Shown here in pieces: positions 13,144-24,989 of a stretch of 64,000 bases of DNA. Positions within the stretch are counted from its first letter, which is position 1. Every line of letters starts with the position of its first letter. Source of the DNA: Punica granatum (lineage: Eukaryota; Streptophyta; Magnoliopsida; Myrtales; Lythraceae); the NCBI RefSeq assembly GCF_007655135.1, contig NC_045130.1, forward strand, positions 5,270,001 to 5,334,000, given 5' to 3'. The notes below the pieces were generated by a model. It was not told the origin of the DNA. It was given only the letters and a program-made list of their open reading frames with translations, and did not search any database. The translations under genes were made by a program, and so were the position numbers.

Positions 13144-14442
13144 TTTTTTAAAAAAAGAGATGAGAAGTACAATTAGTAGTTCCACTGTGCTTAATGGACA
13201 GCTATGGTTTTAAGTTCTAATGCTACTATATGACACCAATTTCATGGTTTTACATCTGATTTTATTTCCTTCATTCTTTAGCACAGTTACCAACAAATGC
13301 AAATCAAAGGGAGCTCGAAGCTATCACAGGAGTCTTCTCTCCTTACCAACTAAGATTACCATGATATTCAAGGCACTTGTGCAAAATTAATTTCAGAGGA
13401 CTCACTATTACAGAATAAAACGATTGGACATAATCACCAAACAGTCAAACTGCAATTTTTACCCGGACTAGTGCGATGAAGACTGCCAAGCTTGAAGCAG
13501 ATAACAGACCCTGAATCTGTCCCAACCAAAAATAAACCCATACTTGCTGCAACACTCGTTATTACACCTTGACTTACGTATAACCGCACATCAAACTCAG
13601 TTATCTCATTTGCCGGTAAGATGGAAGAAGAAGATAGTACGTAAGTATCAACACTTTTAAGTTGGAGCAGGTAGGCAACTCCAGAGACCGTCAAGACATA
13701 GAGCAAATACGGGCTTCCATCTTGATGATTAGACTGCAAAAAGAGCAAGGACGATAAAAGGGGGTTATTTTTTTAAATAAGGGAGAACGGATACACTCAA
13801 TCAAATGGCAAACCTACTCACTTTGTCGAGGCAGATAAAAGCGAAAGGAGAAAGGGCATCTGGAAACACAATTTGGAGACCATTGCGAGGGAATTCCTTG
13901 TCAGCAGAGAATTCTAGCAGTTCCAGGACATGAGGCGAGCTCTTGTTTATTCTCCTGTGGTTGCAATGCGACAAAGAATTAAACGAGAGAAACCACACAC
14001 TTTCCACCGTAAAACAGATATCTACGATGAAGTCCTGACTTCGCGAGACAAAATATTACTGCACCATCGCCACACTGAGCCGAGTGGCTTGGATATGCCA
14101 ATAAGTCAATAAAGCACAGGCAACTGCTTTCAAGCTACTGCGTCATCACTACTGCTGAATGAACACCGCCGTCCTAAGAATTTGACAGCAGCAATAGCAA
14201 GTTGAGAAGCAGAGTTAGTACCAGATGAAGTAGGACTGAATTGGATCGCCTATCACCGAACACGAAGCACGATCCTCTGTAGGAGGAGCAAAGGACTCTC
14301 TGGCTGAAGCAGCACTAGACACAGCAGCTGGTGCAGCAGCGGAGACTGAAGACGGGACGGTGAGCTCAATCCAGTTGACAGAGTCGCTGCCGGGGATGGG
14401 GACTTCCGTTCCCACGAGCTTCACTTTAGTTCCCATGTCCAT
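3245..14442 (-). CDS. NUP160: Nuclear pore complex protein NUP160
   Basis: Scaffold nucleoporin of the outer-ring NUP107-160 complex; in plants it acts in mRNA export, hormone signalling and immunity. Exons in transcript order: 14222-14442, 13822-13954, 13463-13733, 12929-12989, 12536-12693, 12182-12264, 10842-10943, 10659-10756, 10167-10287, 9798-9980, 9490-9679, 8819-9378, 8457-8722, 8052-8325, 7754-7938, 7277-7353, 6844-7169, 6138-6206, 5652-5970, 5377-5496, 5083-5191, 4937-5008, 4664-4799, 4383-4490, 3880-4020, 3452-3625, 3245-3337. They join to 1549 codons plus stop, near the roughly 1500 aa of plant NUP160. The N-terminal half has propeller-like strands (FVLHSDGTIRVWDL); the rest is helical solenoid (LPPELVDLLVEMDLYDMAF, LYVDHGRFTEATNLLLEYID, YTAIERLWCQLE). 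Exon 13/14 is the least certain junction (donor GTCTCG), and exon 23 uses donor GTCCGT. Identity is firm. Confidence 0.93.
6035..6082. repeat. Compound (TG)n-(ACAT)n microsatellite in a NUP160 intron
   Basis: About 11 TG units (6035-6056), a short spacer, then about five ACAT units (6063-6082), followed by an AT run. It lies in the intron between exons 5652-5970 and 6138-6206. Confidence 0.9.
13087..13141. repeat. (TTA)n microsatellite in a NUP160 intron
   Basis: About 18 uninterrupted TTA units in the intron between coding exons 13463-13733 and 12929-12989. Length and purity make it a likely polymorphic marker. Confidence 0.95.
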
Positions 14443-14616
14443 TACCGGAAGCTGAAGCTTCGGAGGGCGGGAAGGTCGGAGCTCTCCGCTGGCGAGGGGA
14501 GTAAAACCCTAGACGGAAGCGTCAGCTCAGACGGGGTTTTTCGATGTCACGACACTGAGACAGTGAAGCCATTTCTGCAGGGAGAATTTGGTAATCAAAC
14601 AGCCAATATCTCGAAT

Positions 14617-14654
14617 TGGGCCTTAGTGGGCCGGGCTTAGTCTTTAGCTGGGCC
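14617..14654. promoter_or_regulatory. Cluster of three TGGGCC (site II-type) motifs upstream of NUP160
   Basis: TGGGCC occurs at 14617-14622, 14627-14632 and 14649-14654, about 175-210 bp upstream of the NUP160 ATG at 14442. Site II elements (TGGGCC/T) are known TCP-binding sites in promoters of growth-related and housekeeping plant genes. The motifs are directly visible; promoter function is inferred. Confidence 0.6.
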
Positions 14655-15427
14655 TCCGACAGCGAAGCCTCGATCGAAATCATTATTGTTTAGAAAAGTT
14701 CCCCCTAAACTATGATAATGGTTACAATTGGGCCCTTAAGTTTATTTTGTGATGATAAATCGATAATTTGATGGGCTTGACCCCAGCCACGTTAGCTACT
14801 ATCGAGACCAGTGGAGTTGATTGACCATTACGATGGCATCATTTTGGAACATGGAAGCCGGGGTATTGCCATTTCAATCTCTCATCGAGCTAGATTACCA
14901 CCAATCTCACCTGAATCTAAAGAGATCGATTAATTCATACCATAAATGAAATGTCAAATAAATTTTTCATCTTGCTTATATCCTCGATACAAACGAAAAC
15001 ATGTCTCGGTTCATGCTGTTCATCATTGAAGACGAAGAAGAGCATTTCAATTAACAAGCCCATGTTGAGTGTAACATTACCAGCATACATCGTTATTCTC
15101 TGATTTCATTTCATGCTGTTCAAAATCCTCAGTTATAAAGAATACATCACTATTTTTTTTTCTTACATAAACACATGATATATATCACAAGACAGAAAGA
15201 GGGTAAAAGACGGCAGGAAGACAACTAATTGCATAGGAGATCCCAATTAGAGCAGCTTGCACTTGATCTTCTGATGCCGAAACCTGATTCCAGTCATTTG
15301 CCAGATCACCACGAACTGTCCTTCCCGTTCAAAAAATCTACCTTGGCAAAGTCGAGCAAGCACACCACTAAGTACACGATTGAGACTCATGAGCCCAGAC
15401 CTGAGCTGATACGTGGTTCTATCTCAT
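14655..15427. other. Intergenic region between NUP160 and the KOR 3' end
   Basis: No gene seen. The right part (about 15180-15427) is probably the KOR 3'UTR. A segment near 14695-14760 (CCCCCTAAAC..., GGGCCCTTAAG...) has the look of a decayed transposon end, but I could not find its partner. Confidence 0.5.
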
Positions 15428-18333
15428 TTATGGCTTCCATGGAGCAGGAGGGGGTGGAGGAGTTGGGAACATGGGTGGAACTGCAGAGAAGATTGTGTTC
15501 TTGTCGATCTTAGCGCTCCCATCACCCGACAGGGCCACAAGAGCTGCCACTAAGCCCGCATTCCCAGCAAGTGTGGGCTCTGTGTAGTTGTAGTTGGTCC
15601 GCACATCGTGGAACCCATCGTGCTTGTCAGGACCTGCGACCATTGCCCCTACTAAAGTGTTGGGGTTGGGCTTTCTGCTGTCCCTCCACTTCCAGCCGCC
15701 TTTGCAGTTGTACTTGATCTTGTTCTTAGGGATAGAAGCACCCCTGTGGTGCACATGCTTCGGATAGTGCTCGCCGAACCCCACGATGTAGCTCATCTTC
15801 CGAGGGTTCTTGCCCAGAATATAATCAATCTACAGCAGAACAAGACATCCAAGTACAACGGGAAACCTGAACAAGACCCGAGAGAAAACCTGCTAAAACA
15901 AAATTGTGGCAGAGAAATGAGTGGGGAGTTCTTATGTTACCTGCGTCCTGGCAAACTCTCTCAAGACATCAGTTGAATAGAAATTGGGCCCACAGTACCA
16001 TCCCGGAGTATCAGCAGCATCAAGGTAATCGCTGTATACAGTGGCCAAGAAAGCTGCGTTGACAACATACTGAAGAGGCTGGGGCCTTCCATGGTTCAGC
16101 TGAATCAACCCTCCTGTTAACAATAAGCAAAGAACAGATAGTGAGACCAGGAAATTTGATTGACTAAAATGTGAAGCTGACTCACAGAAGGTGGGATTTA
16201 ACAATAAAATAAAACCTTTGGTCCTATTGAAGCTCGTGAAGACAGGCAGGAAAGAGCACATGATTATGCTGGTTTGATTGTGGAAGGTCCTCAATATTTC
16301 CTCGTACGGATATCCGGGGCTTAGGAACAACCTCAGACGGCTCAAAAGCACCTACAAGATGGCCCATTATTGAACCAAAGCAAAGAATCAGTAAAACCAA
16401 AGAACAACCATGGACTGTACCAGAAAAGTACACGGTTAAGTTAAGGGCAAGTCACCTGAGCACCAGCAAGCTTGTTATCCCAGCTGAGTACACCATAATC
16501 TGGGCCGCCCCAAAAAGCACCGGCATGCCTCGCAATACCAGGAGTGGTGGCAAGCTGCAGATAAGAAGAGTTACCAGTTGCATAGTAAAGCCAAGCACCG
16601 CCCCACACAAACTCATCCCAGTAACTGGTGGAGTTATAGAAAATTGCAGCATCTGAACCACCGGCACTGTATCTCCCTCGCTGTTCCCTCGAGAACTTAA
16701 AAAGGGTCTTGGCACCGTGGACGAGCTTCTGGGAGTAGGCCTTGTTGTCTTTGAAAACAATAGATGCTGAAGCTAAGGCAGCCGCCATCTCAGCAGCGAG
16801 ATCTGAGCAACTGTGGCATTGATATACAGGACGGTCATACTCGATGTCTTCCGGGCGCATCCAGCAGTAGTGATCGTTCGGAGTAGTGCTCCCACCTGAA
16901 GTATCCCCAACTCCAACCTGATAAAGAAACCGAATGTTTATAAATTAACCCAAATTGAAGCTTTCAGGGCAAAGAAGCAAGAAAGAACACTAAGCGTCGC
17001 ATGTTTGGGTAATGTTACTCCGTCTGCATATTGCAAAAATTATTCTAAGAGGTGAAGAATAATTTCCATCGATAACATGCCATAATTCTGCTTAAAAACA
17101 GCAACAAAACCTTATCGATCAATCAGGGTGAAATCTGCAAGATAACATCAACAGAAATTGACAGGATACGATAAGTATAATGACACACGTGGCCCTGAAA
17201 CAAATATTGTGGCAATACCTGTGCAGCAATCGCGTCTATGGTATCAGCAGTGGAATTGAAGGTCTTGAGAAAGTAGTCAGTTCCCCACTTAATGATTTCC
17301 TTCACATGGTTGAGCTCTCCTGCAGCCTCATATTTCGCACTGTACTCAATCACGCTCCAGCTCAACATGGTCATGGCGAACGATTGAGGAAAGTTGAACT
17401 TGATGGCATCGCCAGCATCATAGTATCCACCAACAAGATCCTTCGTCAGCGTCCACGACGAATCAGACTTGCCATCCTGGAGGCAGGAGTTGCCCCTCCA
17501 CGACACATTATTATGCTTGGGGATCCTACCGGCTGCAAGGACAAGATAAAACCCGATTCACAAAAGCAGTATACATCAGATAAGCTACATGGGTCTTTCA
17601 CAAAGGCAGATCCAGTTCAGCAGAATAACACGGATTATGTGTTGAAGATGATTAAAGAACAGATTTTACATCATGAACGGATTCAAGTTCGACATCCGAC
17701 AGATCATCAGAACGCCATTTCATGGCTTAGATTGTCTTCGACAAGAGATCACATGATCTGATTTAATATTATATTATTGTTTTGTTTTAATTGCAGAAAT
17801 CAAACCAGACGGCATCAGTCAATTCACTCAGAGTAGTGCAAATAAAAAAAAGAATTATCAACGTCAAATTAAGTCAAGCTCAAGCAGTGAGGAAACAGCA
17901 GAATCAGATCTAAAAATCTAAGAGAGAGAGAGAGAGAGAGAGAGAGGGGATTACAGCGCTGGGCGTTGAAGAACATGAGTGCCTTGTGGAGGGCGAGGGT
18001 GTAGTTGTCGGAGGGGGCGTGGTTGTGGTGGTGGCGGGGGACGGTCTTGACGATGAGGGTGATGAAGCCGGCGAGGAAGCCGGAGACGAGGAGGGTGCCG
18101 ACGGTCCAGACGAAGATCTTGCGGCTGACGATGATGCAGCCCAGATCGACGTACTTCTTCTTCTTCTGCTCCCCGGGGCCGAGCAGCCAGCTCTGCTGCG
18201 TCTCGTCCAGGGGCCGGGACAGCGCCGCCCTGTCATAGTCCTGCAGGTTCCTGCTCCTGTCGTCGTCCGTGGCCGAGTCCGCCGCGTTTATCTCCAGCGG
18301 ACCCCCCCACGGATCCCTCCCGTACATACTCAT
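15428..18333 (-). CDS. KOR1: KORRIGAN-type membrane-anchored endo-1,4-beta-glucanase (GH9, endoglucanase 25)
   Basis: Six exons (17955-18333, 17219-17532, 16456-16917, 16216-16351, 15941-16113, 15428-15829) join to 621 codons plus stop, exactly the length of Arabidopsis KOR1. KOR is a type II membrane glucanase that cycles between Golgi and plasma membrane and is needed for cellulose synthesis and cytokinesis. Visible features: cytosolic tail with a dileucine (residues 50-51), transmembrane helix about 73-95, then the GH9 domain with catalytic DAGD (D165, D168) and the conserved glutamate near E572 in [12 protein letters not shown]. Many NxS/T sites lie in the lumenal part. It ends in a proline-rich tail ([12 protein letters not shown]), typical of KOR1. 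The ATG at 18331-18333 begins [11 protein letters not shown], matching the family start. Identity firm. Confidence 0.97.
17921..17946. repeat. (AG)n microsatellite at the KOR intron 1 start
   Basis: About 13 AG units begin 9 bp downstream of the KOR exon 1 donor (exon ends at 17955), read as CT in the transcript. Confidence 0.9.
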
Positions 18334-18527
18334 TTTTCTCCTTCCCCTCCTACTCCTCCCTCCCCCTCAGCTCAGATCCACCGACGGTACGGAAATCGCA
18401 GAATGCAGGGGAGATATTGGGTTCCAGCGGCAGCTCAGGACACAGAAACCGGGCGACTGATCTCTCTCTCTCTATATGTATTTCTTTCGGCTATCGATAC
18501 TGTCACTGCAGTAATGAACACTGAAGA

Positions 18528-18560
18528 AGGAGGAGGAGGAGGAGGAGGAGGAGGAGGAGG
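18528..18560. repeat. (GGA)n microsatellite in the KOR leader region
   Basis: About 11 GGA units, about 195 bp upstream of the KOR ATG (TCC in the sense direction). It falls in the probable 5'UTR or promoter. Confidence 0.9.
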
Positions 18561-18663
18561 TGAGGAATGGGTCGGCCGACAAGGGGTGAGGATGAGGGGA
18601 ATCTGACAATGAATGGAGGAATCGAAATTGCTTACCTTGTCCGTCTACTTTATGTAATGCATG

Positions 18664-18665
<2 letters not shown>

Positions 18666-18699
<34 letters not shown>
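18666..18699. repeat. (AG)n microsatellite upstream of KOR
   Basis: About 17 AG units (CT in the KOR sense), 330-370 bp upstream of the ATG. Together with the GGA tract it makes a strongly strand-asymmetric promoter or leader. Confidence 0.9.
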
Positions 18700-18702
<3 letters not shown>

Positions 18703-21700
18703 CTTGCTTGGACTGTCCACTGCTAATGGAGAAGGCAGGTGAAGAAGAAGATGAGAGAGAAGGGTAACGTTAATGAAGGGAGAGAGATAGAGAGTGGGAA
18801 AAGAGTCAAAGATCATGTGGTTGTGGATACTGACATGTTTGGCTTTGAGTCCAGTTGGCATATGGTAAGGCATCAGTTTCCCCTACTCTTTTTTTTTCTA
18901 TTTTGGAAAAAAAAATCCTATTTTCTCCCAAAAAAGAAGCATTTATAATTATCCGTTTTCCGTAAAATTTAAAATTTGGTAGGAATATAATTTATATTTT
19001 GGATAGGTAGTAGGGATATAATTAAGGGCCATGTACTTAGCAAATTGCAATCCACATAGCCAGACTTCACCTACAATTCAGTACTTAAAACTTACCGGAA
19101 CTTGCAACCGTTTAAATGAAAATTTGTTTGAATTAAATGAGTTAAATACATCTCGTAATTTCACATAAAAATTTAAATATGAATAAGATCAAAAGTCTCA
19201 ATTTAAAAAACTGTGTGCACTTAATATTTCATTTATATTGTGTCATTTGACATAAATAACTTTTTAGAAAGAGCAAATTTCAATTTTTGAGCATTGATTA
19301 AACTCAACGTAGATACGAATTTACGATTTTTAGATATAAATAAATGGAGCACATTGGTTTTCTTAAAGTTTGGTTTTTTTTAACCTCAAGATTTAATAAT
19401 TAGGTTGATGACACTGACGAGTCCACCAATTGATGGGGACACTCTGTCTAACACCCCTTCCCCCCAATTATATGTGTGTGTCTCTTAATGAACTAATGAA
19501 GTGTCAATAATAAGCAAATACATATATATATATATATATTAGAAAGGAAAAAGGTATTATAAAAAGCAAAAAAGGAGGATAATAATAATAATAAATAATA
19601 TTAATAGCAATAAATGAATAAAAGATAAAGAAACAGCTGTTGGCATCTTCGCTTGCCTTCCACTTCACTCTCTCTCCTCCAGTCCTAATCCTTCATCCCC
19701 ATTCGATTAACCAAATATATCAATAAATTAAAATAATTTATTTATTAGAAAAAAAAAAGGAAGGACAAAAAATAAAATAATCCCACAGCCCATGACATGC
19801 AATTTAACCGACACCGACACCTAAATACGCGCAAGCCCAAAATCTGTCTATGTCGTTTTTACCCCTCCTTTTTAAAAAAAAAATTCTCAAATAAATTATT
19901 TTGCAGTTTCCCATAAATACCGCAGTCTTGGACAGATTTACAGAACTGCCACTGTTTCCCCCGTGCAGCGCACCTTGGTCCATATGTGTCCACTGAATCG
20001 TTACTTTCATTAGCACCGCACCGGGGAATATGGTCGATGATTGTTACACATTCAAATCGAGTCGTATAAGCAACAAATTATTAATTTGTAGTCGCGCTCA
20101 ATATCCATTGGCTGCGTAAATCTCTTGATAATATAAGTGGATCACATCGATGATTTGAAAAATTTACTACCGAATGCTACCGGTATTCCTCAAGATAGGA
20201 TTTTTGTAACATACCCGGAACTGTCTCACACTCATTACATCAAATTAGACCCATTAGGATATATCTTCATGCATCATGTCCGCCACTGTTTTTCTGCGAA
20301 TTCGAGTGCATTCGGCGTACAATGGTAACATCCCTTGTTCCTAAATTACCTAAAAGGAGCTCTTAAAAAAAAGAAAAAGAAAAAAAGGACCAATTGATAT
20401 TGGGGTTGTTGATTACTACTTTGCTCAGAGGGCCATGGGTTCTGTGACCCACTACGCTGCCCCACTTTTGCTCTTTTGTTCGCATCTTTTGTATATATGT
20501 TTTGTTTGGTGGACAGCTTCTCGCAGACCAAACGTTTGCCGACACTCGAAGATATCCACTATCCTATACTTTTATTATGATGGGCCCTTTCGCCGTATCG
20601 GAAATTTTCCGTCCCGATACGGAACTATTCCTAATCTCTCACGATCGATGGATCAACATCGACTTTCCCATTAAGTAACGATCTTACGGCCCCCAAGGGG
20701 CCAGGAATAGTTCCACTCGAGACCGCAGAAACTCCCTTCACAACACATGTTCTTTTTCCCTAATTTTTATTCTTCTTATCATGCCGACAAAAGTTGTTAT
20801 CTTATACTCGTATGCCAAGAGAGTATGCCATGATGCAGCGTTGCGGAACCCCTATGAAGCCCATGAAAAATGGCTAAATAAAAAAATTACAGCGGTCGAT
20901 TGTCGTGGATCTCATGTTTTACGATTTCTTTATTTTCGGATAGAAACATGAACGTATCTTCCCGAAATCTCATACAGATAGGTGCGAGCATGATATGTTT
21001 CCTAGAACCTTTTCGATAATTTAATAACAATTACTATTAGCAACAGATGATGGCGCACAAAACATATGGAGATGTGAAGTAATCAACGGTCTGTCGGCTT
21101 TGTTTTTCCTTTTGTCCCCTCTCCTCTTTCCCCCTTCCCTACTTCTATCAATCATCTTCTAAGAGCTCCTGACGATTATCCCTTAAGTTTCTTCTTAAAC
21201 CTTGGAGAAATGGGAGATCGAAAAATGTATTTTAAGTAATATCTTCAATAGGAATGGAAGAGCTGTTCAATACGCATCAACACCCAAATCGGAACTCGAT
21301 GCAAGCTAGAGAACTGCGCTTCTTCATTTGTGCGGTCTGTGCTTTCCGATATTTTCAGCACTTTCCTTACATGAGAAATCAGAAGGAATTTATTGAAAAA
21401 GAAAGCATCACTCGGAGAAAAGAAAGGGATGAGATCAAAGGGTGGGGCTTGAAAGGAGCTGCCCTCTGTATGTAGAGGACAACATCACAACCACCATGAT
21501 TTGAACTATGGAACGGAACAGTTTGGAGGCTGAAGTTAACAGGGAAAGAATTCAGAGACTTAAGTAATTATGTTCTCTGAACTACCTCTGTTAATGTTTC
21601 CGAAATATAATTAAGCACCTCCTAGAAGGCAAGAACCAAGTGTTTGGCTCCAATCAAGATTCGCTTTAAGGTCCGCAAGTGAACCGACTGTTTGGCTCCA

Positions 21701-21828
21701 AAATTAGCTTTAAGGTCCGCATGTTAATATGTGACAACATACATCCATGAAGTTCGTTAGTACAAGTGCACTAGTAAACAGATAAGAGAGGAAGGAGCAT
21801 GCCTGTCATGGCCGGTGCACTAACTCCA
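18700..21828. other. Gene-free AT-rich intergenic region
   Basis: No exon set supports a gene. It contains a TA tract (19522-19539) and a short imperfect hairpin near 20590-20622. Open frames at 20137-20328 (63 codons, plus), 20435-20674 (plus) and 21254-21475 (plus) show no family I recognise, no intron signals that extend them, and AT-rich codon use. The first reads like a fragment of a protein (ATGIPQDRIFVTYPEL...) and may be a decayed gene piece, which I cannot prove. Confidence 0.55.
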
Positions 21829-24092
21829 TCAAATTGGCTTGCTCCTCTTGTTTCTGCAACCCTTTTTTGTTCTCATATTACTAGCGGTGATAAGTCTATA
21901 GTCTGAGTAAGGCATTGCACTTAGCTTCCCGAATGTTTGCTCGTAAAAGTTCCAAATTTCTGCCCTGCTCAGAGAAAGATCAAAGAAATTATTCAGAACT
22001 ATGGTGGATGGAGATACCAAACTCAGTGTCCAGAAGAGCTTCACGGCTTTAGAGGGCCTACCAATAAGTTAAGAATTGAAATGGAGCATACTGTCCATAA
22101 ATCTCTTCAACATCTCTTTGAATCGTCTGAAGGGAAGAGCTTTTTGCATGGACCTGCGATGAGAAACCTTCAATTTGTGCATACACAACAAGAACACAAC
22201 CGAAGACATGCAACCACTGAGAGTATGAAAATTGACCTGCTTCAGATGTCTAATTGTTTCTGAATCAGTTGGAATAGCATGGTAGAATCCCATACACATT
22301 AGCACATTGGCACATGTGAAGGGACCAAAACCATCAATTTCCTTGAGCTGCTCCATCAGCTCAGCGTAACTCGAAAAGTTTTGCGTATCACACATCTCTT
22401 CTAACTGTCTCAGCTGTATCTTCCCTTTGACGATACCCTGAGAGAGCTTTAGAATACGGCTTGCTCTATAGCCAAGATTGCAGCGTTTGGCAAGGAAACT
22501 CTCATCAAGAGTAGCTAGTTCTCTTGCACTAGGAAAATTTCCAATCTTATCAAAACAATGATCAACTTCACAGGATTCATTCAAAGTCTGACAACTTCGT
22601 TGATTGCCAGATTCAATAAACCCATTATTTGTTGAAGAAGAGTTAGACGCATATCTGTCGGTCTCTTGCAAGCAGCTGCCATTTTCAACATTCTCTACAC
22701 CCTCAATCTTCGTAGTTACATCCACCTTCAAATCCTGCTCAATATCTGTAAACTTGCCTGATAAGTTGGTCCCTGACATCCTTCTCACACGTTTTCGTTT
22801 TGCCTCTTTCAGTGAAGGGGTTTTTGGAAAAAAACCCTCAGTTTTAGCTTCTGCGGTCTCGGCAACCTTAACAGAAGCTTCAGAACCTGATAAATTAGAT
22901 GAGCTATGCTGCAACTCCAACTGAAGCTCACAAAGTGCAAGCGCCATGTCTAAAGTCCTGGACCACCTAGAAGAAAGAAAACAGCTCCCAATGATGCAAT
23001 GTACAAAAAAACGACCGCGAAGACTTGTGCATTAGCTTGGCAGGCCCAGGATGATAAAAGCTACATGGCAACCAGTACAAACAGGGAAGATTTGTCCAAT
23101 CATTGTATTAGTCGAGCTTAAAGATGAGGATATAATTTGGGCAAACAATGCGCAGCCTTTCTTTTTTCCAAGGTATCGGCTGAGTAGAGTTGATCCTATG
23201 AGATGCCATCCACAAAAAATGGAATGAGATGCATTTGAGACAGCTGGAATATGTAAATAAAGGCAGAAACCGGAACCCGCCGCCACACATGCTTCTCTGT
23301 TAAACTAACAGTAATAGCACACAACAGCAGTAAAACTAACAATCACAGGGAGCTTACTGGCAGTTGCAAAGGAGAATGCACTTCACCATATCTTCAAAAA
23401 GGGTAGGGGACCTGAACACTCTGCCTCCAAAATTCCTCACCACTTCTGATGCTCTCATCTCCTCGCACATCTTCCTGAATCCCCGCATGTTACTCTCGTC
23501 ATTCTCCGTCAAACGCAGCATCCTTCTCACTTGATGCTGAAACAAGTACGAGAAAACTAAACCCAGTCAGGTCGCTGCATTCATAGCATGTTTGCCATGA
23601 CCTCCAATGATGGCGAACAACCAAGCAACCATATCCACAATTGCAGTAACAAAGCATCGCAAATTCCTAGCGGCACGAAAGCGCATATAAGTCTTCTATG
23701 ATCACGGAACTCTTTCTCTGTTTTCCTCTATTCGAGCTCAATCAAAGGCAAACTAGACTTCCAGCAAGTGAAGGAGCTACTGTACCTACCATCAGCGAGC
23801 TTTCATGTTCCGGAGAGAGAGCGGAGTGGCCGTATACTAGGACTTGAAGAGCTCGAGAATGGTGAGAAATGCGGACCATCACGGACAAGGAAGCGTCGCC
23901 CTCGAGGTCTGCGATGAGACGGAGAGGCCGAGAGAAGGTGCGAGTGAGCGGATCCCACCTGTTGGGGGCCATCATGAACAGACCGTGGCTGCACACGGCC
24001 TTCTCCAGCGAGAATGTCTCGGCCGCGTCCCCGAGCGGCAGCTCCAGCACGGCTACTTCCTTTGCTGCCGCCTCCATTTCCCGCCTGATCAT
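21829..24092 (-). CDS. HhH-GPD superfamily DNA glycosylase (base-excision repair)
   Basis: Five exons (23790-24092, 23358-23536, 22237-22966, 22062-22153, 21829-21964) join to 479 codons plus stop. The C-terminal half carries the HhH-GPD fold: LAKRCNLGYRASRILKLSQ, hairpin LKEIDGFGPFTCANVLM at residues 368-384, catalytic aspartate D395 in IPTDSETI, then YGQYAPFQFLTYW and a conserved C-terminus (MPYSDYRLITASNMR). The family removes damaged bases in nucleus or organelles. The position of the EndoIII/OGG1 catalytic lysine is phenylalanine (F377), suggesting a monofunctional enzyme; the substrate is unknown. The middle (about 180-290) is low-complexity and basic, with a possible nuclear signal (KEAKRKRVRRM). 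Start is ATG 24092 or the in-frame ATG 24077. The 22062-22153 exon is too short to stand out as an open frame but restores the conserved sequence exactly. Confidence 0.9.
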
Positions 24093-24156
24093 CTCCCTCT
24101 CCGGTGAAGCTCCACTTAGGCAATTTTCCTTCTTCTTCTACTTTCGATGTGCGGGC

Positions 24157-24201
24157 TGGGCCGGGCCGGATGGGCCTCGCACTGCTGGGTCAATATGGGC
24201 T
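24157..24201. promoter_or_regulatory. TGGGCC/TGGGCT motif cluster upstream of the DNA glycosylase
   Basis: TGGGCC at 24157-24162 and 24171-24176 and TGGGCT at 24196-24201, 65-110 bp upstream of the glycosylase ATG. Same motif class as upstream of NUP160 and NDUFB3. Confidence 0.55.
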
Positions 24202-24989
24202 ATAAGAGGCTGGAAGGGCTTGAATTTTTGAGCTTGGACAGTCGTTGACTAATAATAATAATAATTATTATTATTATTAATTTGTTCCACACACAGTTTT
24301 TCTAAGATTTGCAAGATGTGTGTTTGATAACGCAAATAAAGAGTTAAAATCATCGCTTAATTTGATTCATCTTTTTTTAACACAAAAAATCGACTTAGCA
24401 TTATAGTTTTAGTTGAAAAATACTTGATTAATTAATTAGGAGCGCCTTTATTTTTTTTCAGCTAATTCACTTAGTCAACCCTCCAAATTTTACTAATTTG
24501 CAAAGAAGCCCCTATATCATATAAAATTACAATAAAAGTCTCATTTCCCTCGCACTGATGAAGAGAGGACATAAAGACCAAGAAGGCGACTAGGAGGGAA
24601 CCAACGAGGTTGTCGGCCACCACCACCTCCAACGAGGTCGCCAGCCACTCCCGCCCCTCTATAATCTCTATAAAGCTATTCATCCCTTTTTTGTTATTTT
24701 CTTTTCTTTTTTTCTTTATGTCTGGGATGGATTATTGAAAAGTGAAAAAAATCTAGGGTATTAGGTAAAGGAAACCTAAAATAGCCTAAAAGTACTTCAA
24801 CTTTTTTTTTTCCCGGGTGTGTACCCAGTATCTAAAGCTCAACGGATTTTGACTAATCCAACTTGAATCAGGTTAACCAATGAAGGGATAAAACTCTTCC
24901 AATCAAAGATTTTCTTTATTTACAAGATTTTTTTCTATCGAACATTTTTCACTTGATTAAGTACTTAAATTTTCAACACTTAAAACAGA
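24202..24989. other. Intergenic flank with transposon-like remnants
   Basis: AT-rich with a short AAT/ATT alternating tract near 24250-24280. A locally GC-richer block (24545-24665) contains a minus-strand frame at 24471-24683 with no recognisable domain; it looks like transposon-derived sequence. 24822-24930 is one copy of a diverged dispersed repeat (see findings). The last nine bases (24981-24989, TAAAACAGA) are the left target-site duplication of the adjacent MULE. Confidence 0.5.

Noticed and set aside
17986..18606. 206-codon plus-strand frame opposite KOR exon 1
   Set aside because: It is the reverse shadow of GC-rich KOR coding sequence and the GGA tract; composition is Gly/Val/Glu low complexity and KOR itself is certain.
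20100..20900. Possible organellar DNA insertion or decayed gene
   Set aside because: I could not recognise any chloroplast or mitochondrial gene in it; only weak protein-like frames are present.
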